A model generated the notes under the pieces. That model was not told the origin of the DNA, searched no databases, and saw nothing but the letters and a program-made list of their open reading frames with translations. From Wuchereria bancrofti (lineage: Eukaryota; Nematoda; Chromadorea; Rhabditida; Onchocercidae), in assembly GCA_005281725.1 (NCBI GenBank), contig SSBO01000003.1:8275621-8339620 (forward strand): a stretch of DNA of 64,000 bases, in the 5' to 3' direction. The first letter of the stretch is position 1. Each line of letters opens with the position of its first letter. The position numbers and the translations under genes were made by a program. Below, one piece after another: positions 25,107 through 38,071 of the stretch.

Positions 25107-28100
25107 ATGTTCTTTATACCTTCCATATTGATGAAAAGGAATGAACCATTATCTGTCATTTGGTTAGTTTATTTAATAATTTTATTCTAAAAAAAGTTAC
25201 GTATTGTAGTATATTGTATTGTTATCAAATTTTTAATTGTAAATGGTAACATTTATAGTTATAGTTAAGACTAATTTGAAATACTTGGTCTTTAATTGAT
25301 ATTTAATTGGTTTTTAATTTCAGAATAATCTTATAAATATATTTTATGAAGAATTTAATGTCAAAATGATAACACTTGAAAATTAAAATTCATTAAAATT
25401 ATTGGGTCAGAGTTTAATTTTAAAAAAGCAGTAACTAGTAGTAATATAAGAATTATGGTACTGTTATGAAAGTAAACTAATATTTGTTGAAATTTCATAC
25501 TAATTGTATTAGCAAAGTTAAATGTCAATTTATGGTTTAGTGAATCCATGAAGTTTCATAACTATTTGTAATTAATTTCATCTTTAAACAATGCATAAAT
25601 GAATTGTTTTTGAATTAATATTAGCCTAATTATATCATATGAATTTATGATTCAATGAATTCTTACTTTTCTTAGTGAATTCTTACAACTAGTAAGAGGT
25701 ATGACACATTTAAATCAGAAATTTTACATATTTTCAGGCGAATTGTATTTGATGAAAAATGGCGACCACCACGAAAAATTATTTTAGAGATAAATGTAGA
25801 AAGGGCTTGGTTAGATTATAATCATTATTATTTTTTTTAGCTTAATCATATGAATTTGAATTTATGGTACAAAGAGCTAGAAGATACGAATATATTTCAG
25901 TAACTTTTTTTGTTGTTTAGTTTTGTGAATAGTAATTGATTGGTTTTTTTCAGCGAACTTCTTATTGGGAAAATACCAAATGGTAATCCGGGTGAAATTA
26001 AGTTTTCTCTCTATTTACTTGCGCAACTTGCTTATGGTATTGCGCTAATAGTACAAAAGCGAGGAGATATTCTATGCAGTAAGTTTGTGCAATTAGATTT
26101 TTGGGAATTTTTTTTTCCGGATAAAAGGATTAATGATTATTAGAAGTTTTGAAATATTTTATAATTCAGGAGATATGGAAACATTTATTCCAATTATACG
26201 CCGCTATCAAGATGAAAATGAAAATGAGTATTCTTTTTTTTTTTCTTTTATTTCAAATAACTTTCTTATCTTTTTTGGTTTCTGGTTAGGTCGTTATTTT
26301 CAGTTATAATATTTAAGAAATAAGATTAAATAACTTTTCTCGTCTTTTAATATATGACATTATTGTTTTTTCTTGATGAATTGTGATGATATTGCTAAGC
26401 TTGTTGCTGTTTTTTTTTTTTGGAAATATAAATTTTAAACTGTTACAGATCTACTATGAAAAGTAAGAAGGATCGGAAGAAACGTGCAGTAAAACGAAAT
26501 GATTTTCTTATTTTAGATTCTTCATTTGAGACTATTGTAAGAATTTCTTCCATTTTTACGATTTTATTTCTGGTCATTGATGATTTCTAAGCATTTAGTC
26601 TTTATGAAGTATAATGCAAAGAATTTTTTTTCAATTTCGGTTTTTTCTACTGTATCTGTAATATCATCTCATTAACTTTTATTTAAAATCTAATATATGT
26701 ATATAAAACTTTTTTATTTCACTTTCAAATGATTTTATATTTTAAAGGAAAGTGAACATCTGAAGATTGTACTCGATTACAGTGCAATTACATTACATGA
26801 AGATATACCACTTCCGGAAATTAACACTCTGCTTAATGATGATTTTGGACCACTAACAGAAGCTGAAGCTCAACAAATGTAATCAACTATTTAAAAATTT
26901 CATTCATAATCAAATTATTTTTAATTAATAGTAAGAATATTATCAATTTTCAGGTCTTGTAAAAGAATTAAACTATCAGTTTACTTATTGTTACTTTTCC
27001 TAGATAAAACAAAAAAAATTTCCGTAATTGTAACTGTTTTTTTATTTTTACTCAGTCAATTAATAAGATAATTCAATAAGCTTTTTTCTAATTGCAAATT
27101 TCATTTTATTTATTAGGGAAGCTTTTCTGAAAGACAGCGGACATATTGAAAGAAAATCAGAAAGCATAAATGAATCCAAAGAAATTATGAATATAATTCC
27201 TGAAACATCAGCGAATGGTGATGCAGATGTTAATAAAGCGACACATGTAAGTAAAAGTTCTCTATGCTAATAAATCGAGATAATCCAGTGCTAAAAATAA
27301 AAGTTTTTTGTAAAAACTTCTTTTTATTATAGATGAAAAAGTAGGATTTGTTTATGATGCAAAATTATTAATTTTATTACAAAACAGACATTTGAAATAA
27401 TGGAAGTAAGCGACGAAAACGAGATGCGTAAAGAGAGGCAGTACGATTTAACATCTGATGAAGCTTTACAAGAACCAGAAATCAAGCATCCAACATGCTT
27501 ATCAGTAAATTTATATGATAATTATGCTTCATTTTTTGTTTAACGATTTAATTTATAGATACAGCAATTTTTTAGTTTTAGCTTTCCTTGCCAAGAATTT
27601 CATTCAACATAGAAAGAAAAAAAAATAAAGAGAATATATTTTGAATTATTATACAATTCATTTCAATTATTGCAATATCACATGAATGTTTACTTTCTTT
27701 AGTAGTAATACTTAAGGGACAATTTTTAAAATATCATTTCAGAATTCAATGCCTTAATGACTTTGTTTTTTTTTTAGGTACTTGAATTGAGTGATGTTCA
27801 TGACTCACAAATCATAATTCCAAAAAAGAAACGCCGCAAACATGGTACCATTATTGATGAATTAACAATGTTCAGTAAAGTTGGTTTTATTATCATATTT
27901 TCCACTAAAATTGAAAAAATTACTTCAATAAATTAAATATTTTTCAAATGTTTCAGGCACAACTTCAAGCCCAGATTGATTGTATTGATGACTTGTTGCA
28001 TACACGTGATGAAATGATTCCTCAAATATCAAAACGTGGAGCGGTAACAGTTCAAGATTTATTTGATTTTCGTCCAATGACATTACGTGGTGAAATTTTT

Positions 28101-30922
28101 GTCCTTTATTTTGTTGTTTTTAGTTCAGTGTAACTCTCTTTAACTTAACAGTTCCTCTTTTTTGAGTGATAATGTCTTTTTAATTGTTTACTGTATTCCT
28201 TAAAACATATTCATGAAATGTTATGTCATAATTTACTAGAAGCCATAACTTATTATACTTTATAACTCATAATTACACAATATTTATTGTTATAAGCAAA
28301 AGATTAGAAATTTAGTAAGATTTAAACATTGGATTTATGTAGAATTACGAAATTTGAAAAATTTTTTTAACAAAAATTTACGCGATTCATTTAATCTTCC
28401 AAATTAAAAAAAAATATTTTATAAGAATTTGTTGCAGAATTCTCGAAAAATCCTATGTCAAATTTGGATGCATGGATATCAGCACCGGAATATGATGAGC
28501 CACCACTTCAGTATAAAGATGCAATGCAATTAGAACCAATGCAGGCGCCACCAATGCGAACATTACGTCATTTTTTAGATGGAAGAGAGACATTAACTGA
28601 TTCTACATCGCATGAATCCGTAAAAACTAATCTGCAAGATCTGGAACGACAAACTATTACACCAGTGATAGGAGATATTGAGCAAGGACGACGAAATACC
28701 ACTTCTACGGCACCTTTTGGTAGCACAGTATGTAGTAATAATTAATTATATTATATAATTTCTACATTTCTCTCAGGTAGCATCATTTCAACAATCAATT
28801 TTCTATTTTCAACATTTCTCGTCAGATTAAGTTAATGATTTTATGCCAGAACTTTTTTTTTTTTTTTTGACAGTATCTTCTGAGAGAGAGACAGGAAGAC
28901 AAAATTGGAATACGTTAGAATTGGACATTTCAAGAGCATTTTTTTAGTATAATATTCCAAATACTTTCAAAGATTTTGCTTGAAATGTTTCTTATTTATT
29001 GATTGCATTTTTTGTCATATGAATTGTTTCAAATGTTGGATCATTTCAGCGTACCACCACCGATCCTACTTCATCACAGCTTAGATCAGATGGTGGATTA
29101 CCAGTTTCCTCTAGCGAAAATCGGCTATTTGATGAGAAAATGAAAATATCCGTGGCTACCATTTTTGAAAGAACTGCTGAGGACGAGGTATAAATTCAAA
29201 ATTAAAAGAAGAAAGAAAAAAAATTGCGAATATCTAAATGATTGCTATCAATTATTAAGTTTCAAGAATTGCCCAATTATTTCAAACACATCCTCTGATA
29301 GTCACATAATTAGACGTTAAATATTTCTCTGTTTATAGCTATTAAGCTATTTCGATTAATTTATTCGTTCCTAAGATTACACTAAATTCTCATCGCAATC
29401 AACTGGTCAATCCTCAACGATCTCTTTTGTGCATTGCTTAGAGCTTCTAAAATAAACATCCTATAATATTCTAATATCATTCAGTTATTGCTACTTTCAA
29501 TTACAATATGTTTCTCAGATTGATAACAATTGCTAATAAATTATAGAACTTCTGGAAAAGTAAGTCCTTTTCGGAAAGAAAAGTTTACTTCTGCAATTAA
29601 ATGAAAAATTCAATCTAAGTGTAGGAATTGTCCTAGATATCTCATCTGCATAATTTGTTATAATTGATTACATTACTTTTTAATTTGTAGCATATGGATG
29701 ACAGTTTCACTTTGTTAGCGGAAAAACCTCGAGTGACAGATTTATTTTCAGATTTGACGATTGGTAAGTACAACAGAATGTTTAATGTTGATCATTATTC
29801 ATGACAAAATGTAGTAGATTTTTCTGGTTCATATCTGTGATAAGCCACAAATTAATCAGTTTTTTTTTTGACTTTATAATTTTCAGAATCTGAATTACGT
29901 GGGAAGAAACTGGAAAGTAGCACTGAAAATATTCTTGTTGGTATGTTTTCCCATGATTGAAATAAATCATATGTGTTTATGGATTTATTCTAGTTATACT
30001 ATGATTATTATAACTTGAAAGTATTAAATGTAAATATTTATGAATTTTCAAAAAAAAGCATAATAGTTTTGTTGTAGATGAGAGATATTCTGAATGTGAA
30101 ATACGACAAGAAGGATATCAAAATGAACTGAATATTCCAAAGATCTCAGTGATGCAAGATCGATTTCAGTTAAAAGTTAGTAAGAGGAAAAGTATGATGG
30201 AGACAGATGACAGTTCTCTTCCAAATTACTATCAAACACAGAGTGTTCATGATCTTTATGGGTATTATTTTTATTTGTTAATAATAATAGCTTAAGGATT
30301 GCTTACAAACTTACACTTATGTTGATGTCTTTGTTTGAGTTATGTAATTGGCAACTAATTACTTTTATTTCATATTCCAGTTAATTAGCTAAAATGAATT
30401 TCGGCTTTAGAATGAACTACATTAACATTTCTCAGATGTTATTCTCAATCATCTAGGATTTCATTTCTGAAATCAAAGCTACATTTAATAAATATAAGTT
30501 GAAACTACATTTTAGCTATAATAATGTTTTACAGATTGATAACTGAATTTCTCAATTCTCACAAGGCTTCATCGTTATGTTTTTCGGAATTAATTCGTGG
30601 TCGCACTGCAGTATTTGCAGCTAAAGCTTTTACAAATTTGTTGGGTGTGTTTTTTTTTTTGCTTTATAAATTATAATGATTAAACTGAAAGATTCTGAAT
30701 GATTTATTGATATCTCAAAGATAATATTCTAACGTTGTCCTAAATTTTATCTACATTATTTATATGTTGGTTTTTGTTAATAACGTCAAAGATTAAAAAA
30801 TTTGCTTTCATATTTTTTCTTTCTTTTAAAAAATAATAACAATTGTAGAGTTGTTGGCAAAGCAAAAAGTTAAGGTCGAACAGGAGGAAAATTTTGCCGA
30901 AATTGTCATTCGGCTTCAATAA
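25107..30922 (+). CDS. rec-8: REC8-like meiotic cohesin kleisin subunit
   Basis: Kleisin that bridges SMC1/SMC3 heads; REC8-type kleisins hold sister chromatids in meiosis and are cut by separase. Exons: 25107-25162, 25738-25809, 25954-26078, 26170-26227, 26449-26536, 26748-26878, 27117-27246, 27388-27504, 27778-27879, 27957-28089, 28438-28727, 29050-29187, 29691-29763, 29887-29940, 30078-30261, 30535-30644, 30849-30922; phases close to 644 aa (human REC8 547). The N-terminus MFFIPSILMKRNEPLSVIW and FSLYLLAQLAYGIALI match the Rad21/Rec8 N-domain, and FSLYL.AQL favours REC8 over RAD21. Middle: NLS PKKKRRKH (about 274-281) then TIIDELTMFSKAQLQAQI, a kleisin-type segment. C-terminus: winged helix FLNSHKASSLCFSELI and KQKVKVEQEENFAEIVIRL. 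The very short first exon is supported by phase and similarity only. COH-3/4-type kleisins are an alternative. Confidence 0.85.
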
Positions 30923-32189
30923 ATTTACTTTTGAAGGCTGCTCATCTCAATTTTGTGAATAGTGCTCTAATACTTCTTTTTCATTCCTTTTTTTTTAAAT
31001 GAAAAAGATCACCTTGTAAGAATATTAAAATATCTTTGAGACTAACAACTTTATGTAAAAACATTTAAATATAAATGTCTAAGTTCTTTCCCTGTTTTAC
31101 TATGGAATTAAACTTTGCAGTTTTATACTTCATTGTCCTTTTGCTAATCGCATATGTTACTTTGTGAATATTTGATGATTGTATTAATAGAAGATTACTT
31201 GTTAAATAATTGTAATTTTCTTTCTCTTCCAACCTGCATTTCTGTGTATAAAGTTTTTCAACTATGTATGTATACGATGCAAATTTGTTTCTATTAAAAT
31301 TAAACTTTATTTTGTGTAATAAGATTTTATCTCTCCCTCCGCATCTGCGTCATCTTTTTTGAGCGCTTTGAATTTGCATACTGAAAATGCATTTACATGA
31401 TTATATTACATGATAACATTTGTTTTCTTCTCTCTAATGTAATATGCAAATTAATCCAATGCATTATTCTCAGCTGTGTATAATGAAATAATTAATTAAA
31501 TTAAATAAATTTTGTCAAATATTTTCTATTTTATATTTAGCAATCAGATATAGTTCTAATAGAAATTGAATAATCAAACATAATTTTTGAACTATCACAA
31601 CCAGTCAGCTTCTCTTTGCATTGTCAATTTCAAACATTTGAAATTAATTATTTCGAAAGATTAACATAACTGTACAAGAAAAAAGTTATTGGAAAAACGG
31701 AACAGTAATCGCATGCTTCTACGAATTTTCCTACTAAGCAGAAAATGCGATTTAAAGTTAACTTGTCTTCATCGTTTGACATTCAAAAAAAATTTATACA
31801 TTACTCTTGCGAACTTACAAATCCAATTCTTATACTTTAAGACAATAAATGAAAATGAATTTTAATAGTATTTCATTTCAATAATTGAATTTTTAATAAA
31901 ATGAATTTATAGCAAGAAAGTTTTTTCTATTAATAATTTATCAATGAAGATTTATTTTATTTCAACAAATTATCATCGTAATTATCCACCATTCATTCTT
32001 TCGGCGATCAATGTTTAATGTTCATTTGAAAAAGTTCATTTGTATCATAGAACAATGTGATCTTTGTACCGAAATGAATTGTATAAACATTTTCAATGCA
32101 ATCAATAATACATTTCGGTTAATTCTATCATTTAAAAAAGATTTTCTTTTTTTTGTCTTCAAAAAAAACAACAAAAAAACTATTTTACT
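30923..32189. other. Intergenic REC8-ECI2
   Basis: AT-rich, with no coding frame or structured repeat that I can support. It holds the REC8 3' UTR and ECI2 promoter. Short T and A runs only. Confidence 0.5.
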
Positions 32190-34849
32190 ATGTTTATGAA
32201 TTATTCTTCGTTATTATCATTGCATTTACAATCAACAAAATTCTTTGCACTACGTAAAAATTCTTTTCGGTAAGTTTTTTTTTTATTTTTTACTAAATTT
32301 CGAAGACAAAACAAAAAAAAAGAGTAGACATTTTTCTTTTTTTCCTTGTTTTCTTTTTTCTTTTTTTTTTGAAATATTTCCTACTTACACTAAATTATTT
32401 GTTAATTACGAGATATATCATAAACAAACAATCAATCAAATTTATCAATCGCTAGGGGGAAAAAAGATTTAAATCTTGTGTAAGTACTCTCGAAATATAT
32501 TTGAAAGATTTTAAGATAAAAAAGGACATTTTGACTTTTATTTAAAATATTGTCAAGAAAGATGAAATGAAATATCTCAATTAGGTGGCAAAAATAATAA
32601 AATCATATATTTTGTTATTCTTAGGAATTTTTGAATTGATAATTCAAATAACTTTTCCCATCTTGTCTCTTTTCTGCTTTCTTTTTTGTAGATCATTTAT
32701 AATTAATTCTTCGTGATGGAAGAATATTTTATGAAAAATTGCTAAATAATTCTTCCCCAATTTTTGTTTTTTTGTTTTTCATTTTAAAATGTGACATTTT
32801 TCTGAATTAAATTCACGAACTTCTTCTGTTAATTTGAAATTGAGCTGTAGATTGAAATCATGGGAAGCGCAATTTGAACAAGCCGTTGAAAAAGTGAAAC
32901 AATTAGCGGAAAAACAAGATCTATCAACAAAACTGAAACTTTATGGCCTTTACAAACAAGTAATTCTATTCGTAATAATATTTTACTATTATACAAATAA
33001 TGATATTATTATTATTGTTTGTTATTTTTTTCTTAATAAAATTTATTATTGTTTATTAATTCTTTAATTTGAAATATTCATATAACAATGTCATATCTGA
33101 AAGGCAACAATTGGTGATATTGACAGTAAACGACCATTATTATTATCATCGTCACAAGCAAAATATGATAGCTGGAGAGAACTGAAAGGGAAATCAATGG
33201 TATTTCTTTTTAAATATTTATTAAATTCTATACTTTCTCAACTATTTCCTTTTTTGCATTTCGAATAAGCTACAATTTTGAAATTTGTAATTTTTATCAT
33301 AAATAAAATTGTAAATGTTTAGGATGAAGCAAAAAAGACGTACATTGATTTAGTCAATAAGCTATCTACAACTGCAACAAAAACTTCACCTAAAATAGTT
33401 TATGATGATCTAAAATCTATACCTGGTCTTGATATCATTATTGAAAACAAAATTTTATGGCTAAAATTTAACAGACCAAATAAACACAATGCGTTAACCT
33501 TAGAGGTAAGCAATTATTTTATATATTTTTGAATAATTTGAATGAATTGATTATGAAATTAATTAGGTTTAAGCAACTAAGTAATTATGTAATGCAAAGA
33601 TGTACGTAAAACCAACGCATTTTAAATATAACACCAAATAAAAAAATTAGTTGAATATGGAAAGAGATTATTGGATATTAATGACTTGATTTCAAATTTG
33701 AAAAATAAAATTAAGATTTAGATGTATGACGGTATTACGAATGCCCTGAATTATGCAAATGAAACTGATACTATAATTACTGCATTCACCGGTAGGTAAT
33801 TTTGCCATGTAGCATTCAACATAGTACTATTTTCATTTCCAAAATTTTAAACATCTTTGTCAAAAGTTTAGAAATTGCTACATTCTAGGAACTAAAAGTT
33901 TTAATTGACAGGATCAGGCCAGTATTTTTGTAGCGGTAACGATTTATCAAATTTCACTGAGGTCACTGGTCCCGAGGACATACCACGTATGATTTCTAAA
34001 ACAAGTCAAATACTGAGTTCATACGTTGCTGCTTATATTAATCATAAAAAAGCCTTAGTCGCACTGATAAACGGTCCTGCAATCGGTATTGCTGTTACTG
34101 TACTACCTTTATTTGACTTAGTTCTTGCTTCTGATAAGGTTTGTTGAAAATTAACCTTCTCTTTGATTTCAACAACTGTTTATCTTTTTTTTTCTTTTTA
34201 TTACTGCCATTATTATTTAAGAAAATTTTTACCTGAATATATATCAAAATTTTAGGCAACATTCAGTACACCATTCACAATGTTGGGACAATCTCCGGAA
34301 GGTTGCTCATCGTATACATTCCCAATGATAATGGGACACAGTAAGGTTGGTAATGATATAAACATTAACAAGTTAATAAGCCAATAAATAAGTGATTTTA
34401 CAACAAACATGAATGAAAAACGATTTCAAATTATATCATAATTCAAGATTATTATCAAATAACTATATGACAAAACTACAAACTTTCGCCTCACAATAAA
34501 TGATATAAATTGAAGCAAATTCACCACATATTTTTTTATCCTCAAATTATTTCAGGCATCGGAAATTTTAATTTTTGATAAAAAATTAACCGCCCAAGAA
34601 GCATATGAGCGAAACCTGGTATGTCAAGTGATGCCATCATTCAGTTTTCGAGAAGAGGCAGAAATTTATGTACGAAAAATATCCCAATTGCCACCTGAAT
34701 CATTAGTCTGTAACAAAGAATTACTTCGAAACATACATCGTGAGGCACTTCTTGCACAAAACGAACGTGAGGTTTCTCTTCTGATGCAACGCTTTCAAAG
34801 TGTGGAATGTCTGAATGCAATACAACGATTTCTAACGAGGAAAAAATGA
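32190..34849 (+). CDS. eci-2: ECI2, acyl-CoA-binding enoyl-CoA delta isomerase
   Basis: Delta3,delta2-enoyl-CoA isomerase with an N-terminal acyl-CoA-binding domain, acting in beta-oxidation of unsaturated fatty acids. Exons: 32190-32269, 32851-32959, 33104-33199, 33323-33505, 33722-33791, 33912-34138, 34256-34345, 34556-34849; 382 aa (human ECI2 394). Exon 1 (MFMNYSSLLSLHLQSTKFFA...) is Ser/Leu/Arg/Lys-rich without acidic residues, like a mitochondrial presequence, and its phase (CG|A) joins exactly to exon 2. ACBP domain: LKLYGLYKQATIGD and KYDSWRELKGKSMDEAKKTY. Isomerase (crotonase) domain: LKFNRPNKHNALT, oxyanion loop GQYFCSGNDLSNFT, INGPAIGIAVT, LGQSPEGCSSYTFP with the likely catalytic Glu. 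The C-terminus is FLTRKK, lacking the SKL peroxisomal signal of vertebrate ECI2. Start is ATG 32190 or 32196. Confidence 0.93.
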
Positions 34850-34910
34850 TATTTTTAAGATTTTTTTTTAGAATACAAATCTTATTTCAAATTTATAACT
34901 TAAAAACTAA

Positions 34911-34920
34911 AATAAATAAA
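34911..34920 (+). terminator. Overlapping poly(A) signals of ECI2
   Basis: AATAAATAAA, two overlapping AATAAA hexamers 62 bases after the ECI2 stop, a typical nematode 3' UTR distance. The following 34921-35341 is AT-rich spacer with no other feature seen. Confidence 0.6.
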
Positions 34921-35341
34921 GGATTTGAATGTTTATCTGGAGCAAGTATATTGAATACAATTTTTCTGGGACAGTTCCTTAAGAAAGAATCAGAAATAGA
35001 AAATCTGGTCAAACTTCAGATGAATAAGCATCGGCCTAACTTTCTCGAATGTGAGAAATAAAAAGAAGAAAAAAAATCAAACAATATACTAAACAGTTTC
35101 CCTACTCTAGTAAATTATAGAAAACAAAGTGATCCGTGCTTTTCTCATAACCTAAAAGAATACTTTATAAAAGAAATGAATAGGGAAGGATAATCATAAA
35201 CGATTTTAGCAACTCAACGTCAAAAATGCTCGTTCCAATAAATATTTTGTGCTTAATAAATATGTTCCTTACATCACCTAATGTTTGACAAGAACGTTTC
35301 TCAGAATGTTTATCAGAACTGCCAAAATCGATCATTCTGGA

Positions 35342-38071
35342 CTAGCTTCTCCTCTGTCCATCATTTGTAGCAGTAGCAATACGATCATTTTTCAGAACAT
35401 TGATACACGTCTGTGTTTCGCAATCTTTTGTGGTACCATCTAGCAAAATCATTTTTTGTTCAGCACATCTATCGCAAGCAGGAATTCGTATTACAATGTA
35501 TTGTGGTTCCTGGAATGTTTGTAAATGAATTTTTAAAAAAATCATTTGAAATTTAACGTTCAAAAAATATAAGAAACTAAAATAAGAGATGAGATTTTGT
35601 ATGATGCTTATCATGCTATCGCGATGTAACCACAACTCTTACAGAATTATACCACTACGTTTTTGGATTATTTTCCTCCATTTACGATTTGCCTCATTCA
35701 TTACTTAACCGGAGTCCAGCTGAACAGTTCCTTTTCATAGCTTTAACACAATTACATTTAAGAATTAAAAAGATCAGCGAATTTTAGAAGTATGATAATA
35801 ATATCAAAGAAAAACCTTTTGATAAACTTTCCGGTCGCATACAACACAGCAAAAATTTGGCTCTTCCTGCTTATGATAACCATTCGCTGGAGTAACTTTA
35901 ATACCTGGAACTATATTGCTAACCATTAATTTCAAATTTAAAATACAAAAAAATGAGCATCAAATAAAAGATACACACCTGGAATCTGAGAAATGCATCT
36001 TCGGCTATTAATATTTTTTGATATAGTATCTCCACTAACACTTCCAGAAGATAAAGTTCGAGCTCTTTCACTATAGGATTCATGATCGCTACGTTTCCCA
36101 GGATTTTCATCTGAAAAAGCACCTTACCATAGGTGATCTCCAACTTCAATAAAACAGAAGATATTGAAAATAAGAATTGCGTTAAAATTATGGAAGCGTA
36201 CCATGAAGCAATCGCATCTCATCTTCACTAACCCACTCGAAATGACCATCACTGAACTGCACTTTATATCCTCCACTTTGCCTACAGTATTTAATTGTAG
36301 CGGAATATATTTTACCATCTCGTTTAATTTCAACTTCAGTGCCTATTAATGATAGTTGTGATTCAACATGGTGGTCTTCTGAAATAACTATCATTAGCAT
36401 CCTCATTTTTTAAATAAGACAAAATCTGAAAAATTCTAAATTAAAATACAAAAAGAAACAAATTCAGACGTGAAAAGATACGATTGGTGAAATCAATTCC
36501 GATAACATAACAAAACAGTAAACTCAATAAAATCCAATAAATAAAAATACTAGAATTTTACCACTGACAAGTCCCCTTTTTGAAGCGCTAGATGTTGGCG
36601 GTTCCACTGAAGTATTCTGAAACGACTGATCATTTAATTTCTTAGTTAAATGTGAATACAAATCCTAAGAAAATAATATTTTTTGAGAATAAAAACGTAC
36701 AGGTAAAAAATTTGATGAAAATCCCACACAGCCAACATCTTCCATTCTTCGCTTTTTTATCGTCACCACTTCATTTCTGCAAATAATATATTTTCACTTC
36801 AATCTCGGTTCAAAAACCAAAAATGTAATCTGAGCCCTTAGAAAATAATAACTCTTCCTTCACAGAATTTATTTCTCTTTTATTTCTTAAACTATACACT
36901 TGAATTTTTTTTTTTAATTATACATTTAAATCCTTAAGCAATATGCTTTATCACAGCAGACCATTAAGTCGAAGCAAACAGATATAAAAGTTTACGATTC
37001 CATGGCCATCTGAATGATTCGTTGCAAAGTTTCATCAGTTAAATTGTCAACATCAATACTGTGCAACGCTAAGTCCCTCGGTGTAAACTGAAATTGCAAA
37101 TTACGGTACGTAAGATGTTAATAATATTAGCGATAAGATTCAGAACAAAATAATCCTGACAAAATAATATTATCTTGATATTTCTCAATCATTAGATCTT
37201 TAACTATTGAAGCAATGAGCAAAACCAATTAAGTGGATTAAAGTCTTGGTAGTTGGTTAAAAAATAATTATTTAATGAATAATGAAACTGAAGAACATAC
37301 AAAATATTCCTTCTGAAGTGCAGCATCCGTAAGTTTTAATGAGCCATCATCCAGAATGTACAATGTTAAACGATCTCCTGTATCGGACGAAGAACTGGGC
37401 ATACCATTAGAATAAGAAGAGTGCGGTATATCAATCTGTTCATGTTTCAAATCATTCTGCTGAGTTGCACCATTTGGTTCAATCAGAGACATAATTGTAT
37501 TTATTTGCTCTTCCGTTAATTCACCTGAGTTCTCTATATCGATACCGGCTACCTCTAACACTTCCAACGGAACCTGAAATATGCAATTTCTCAAGCTCAG
37601 ACTTTCAATTTAAATTTTAGATCTAGCAAGCTCTAAATTTTACGTGAATTGTTGAGACAAGTAATATACAAAGATATCTCTAATATATAAATATACAAAG
37701 ATATATTTTTTTTTTCTAATATATAAATATATAAAGGCATATGTTTCCAAATATTAACTACGAATTTTAAGGAATCCTTTGACTTAAGAATATATAGAAC
37801 TAATAAAAGTACATTAATTATCGCAGGTAATGTCCCATAACACATATAGAGATGTGCTTCCACAATTAAAGTATTATAATTTTTTTTAAAATTTGTTGCT
37901 TACAATAAGAGGACGTACTGCAGTATAACTCATTCCTGAAGTATCAACATCTTGATGTTGTTGTACTGGTTCATGATGATCATCAATTCCATCAGCTGTG
38001 ACAAGTTCCACTGAACTTCTGTCTAAATTATCAGCTTCCGAAATGATTACCGAATTATCATGGGATGTCAT
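35342..38071 (-). CDS. Unrecognised protein: Tudor-like domain plus CxxC pair
   Basis: I do not recognise this family. Exons 5'-3': 37904-38071, 37301-37573, 36996-37087, 36701-36776, 36562-36616, 36202-36378, 35979-36110, 35816-35904, 35342-35509; all phases close, giving 409 aa. ATG 38071 is the first after an in-frame stop. N-terminal 1-190 is acidic with two short helical-looking segments (GELTEEQINTIMSLI; NLTDETLQRIIQMAME). A basic KKRR follows near 185-190. Residues about 230-280 (LIGTEVEIKRDGKIYSATI, GGYKVQFSDGHFEWV) look like a Tudor/chromo-type barrel that binds methylated residues. Near the C-terminus C344-x2-C347 and C366-x2-C369 form a likely zinc ribbon. Together these suggest a chromatin-associated nuclear protein (inference). 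Exon 3 could also end in its own stop (TAA at 36994-36992) if the GTAAAC donor is skipped, giving a short isoform without the Tudor domain. Confidence 0.8.

Noticed and set aside
32011..32199. 62-codon frame just upstream of ECI2
   Set aside because: Different frame from the supported presequence exon, with a low-complexity Lys/Asn/Phe tail. The frame starting at 32190 fits phase and targeting.
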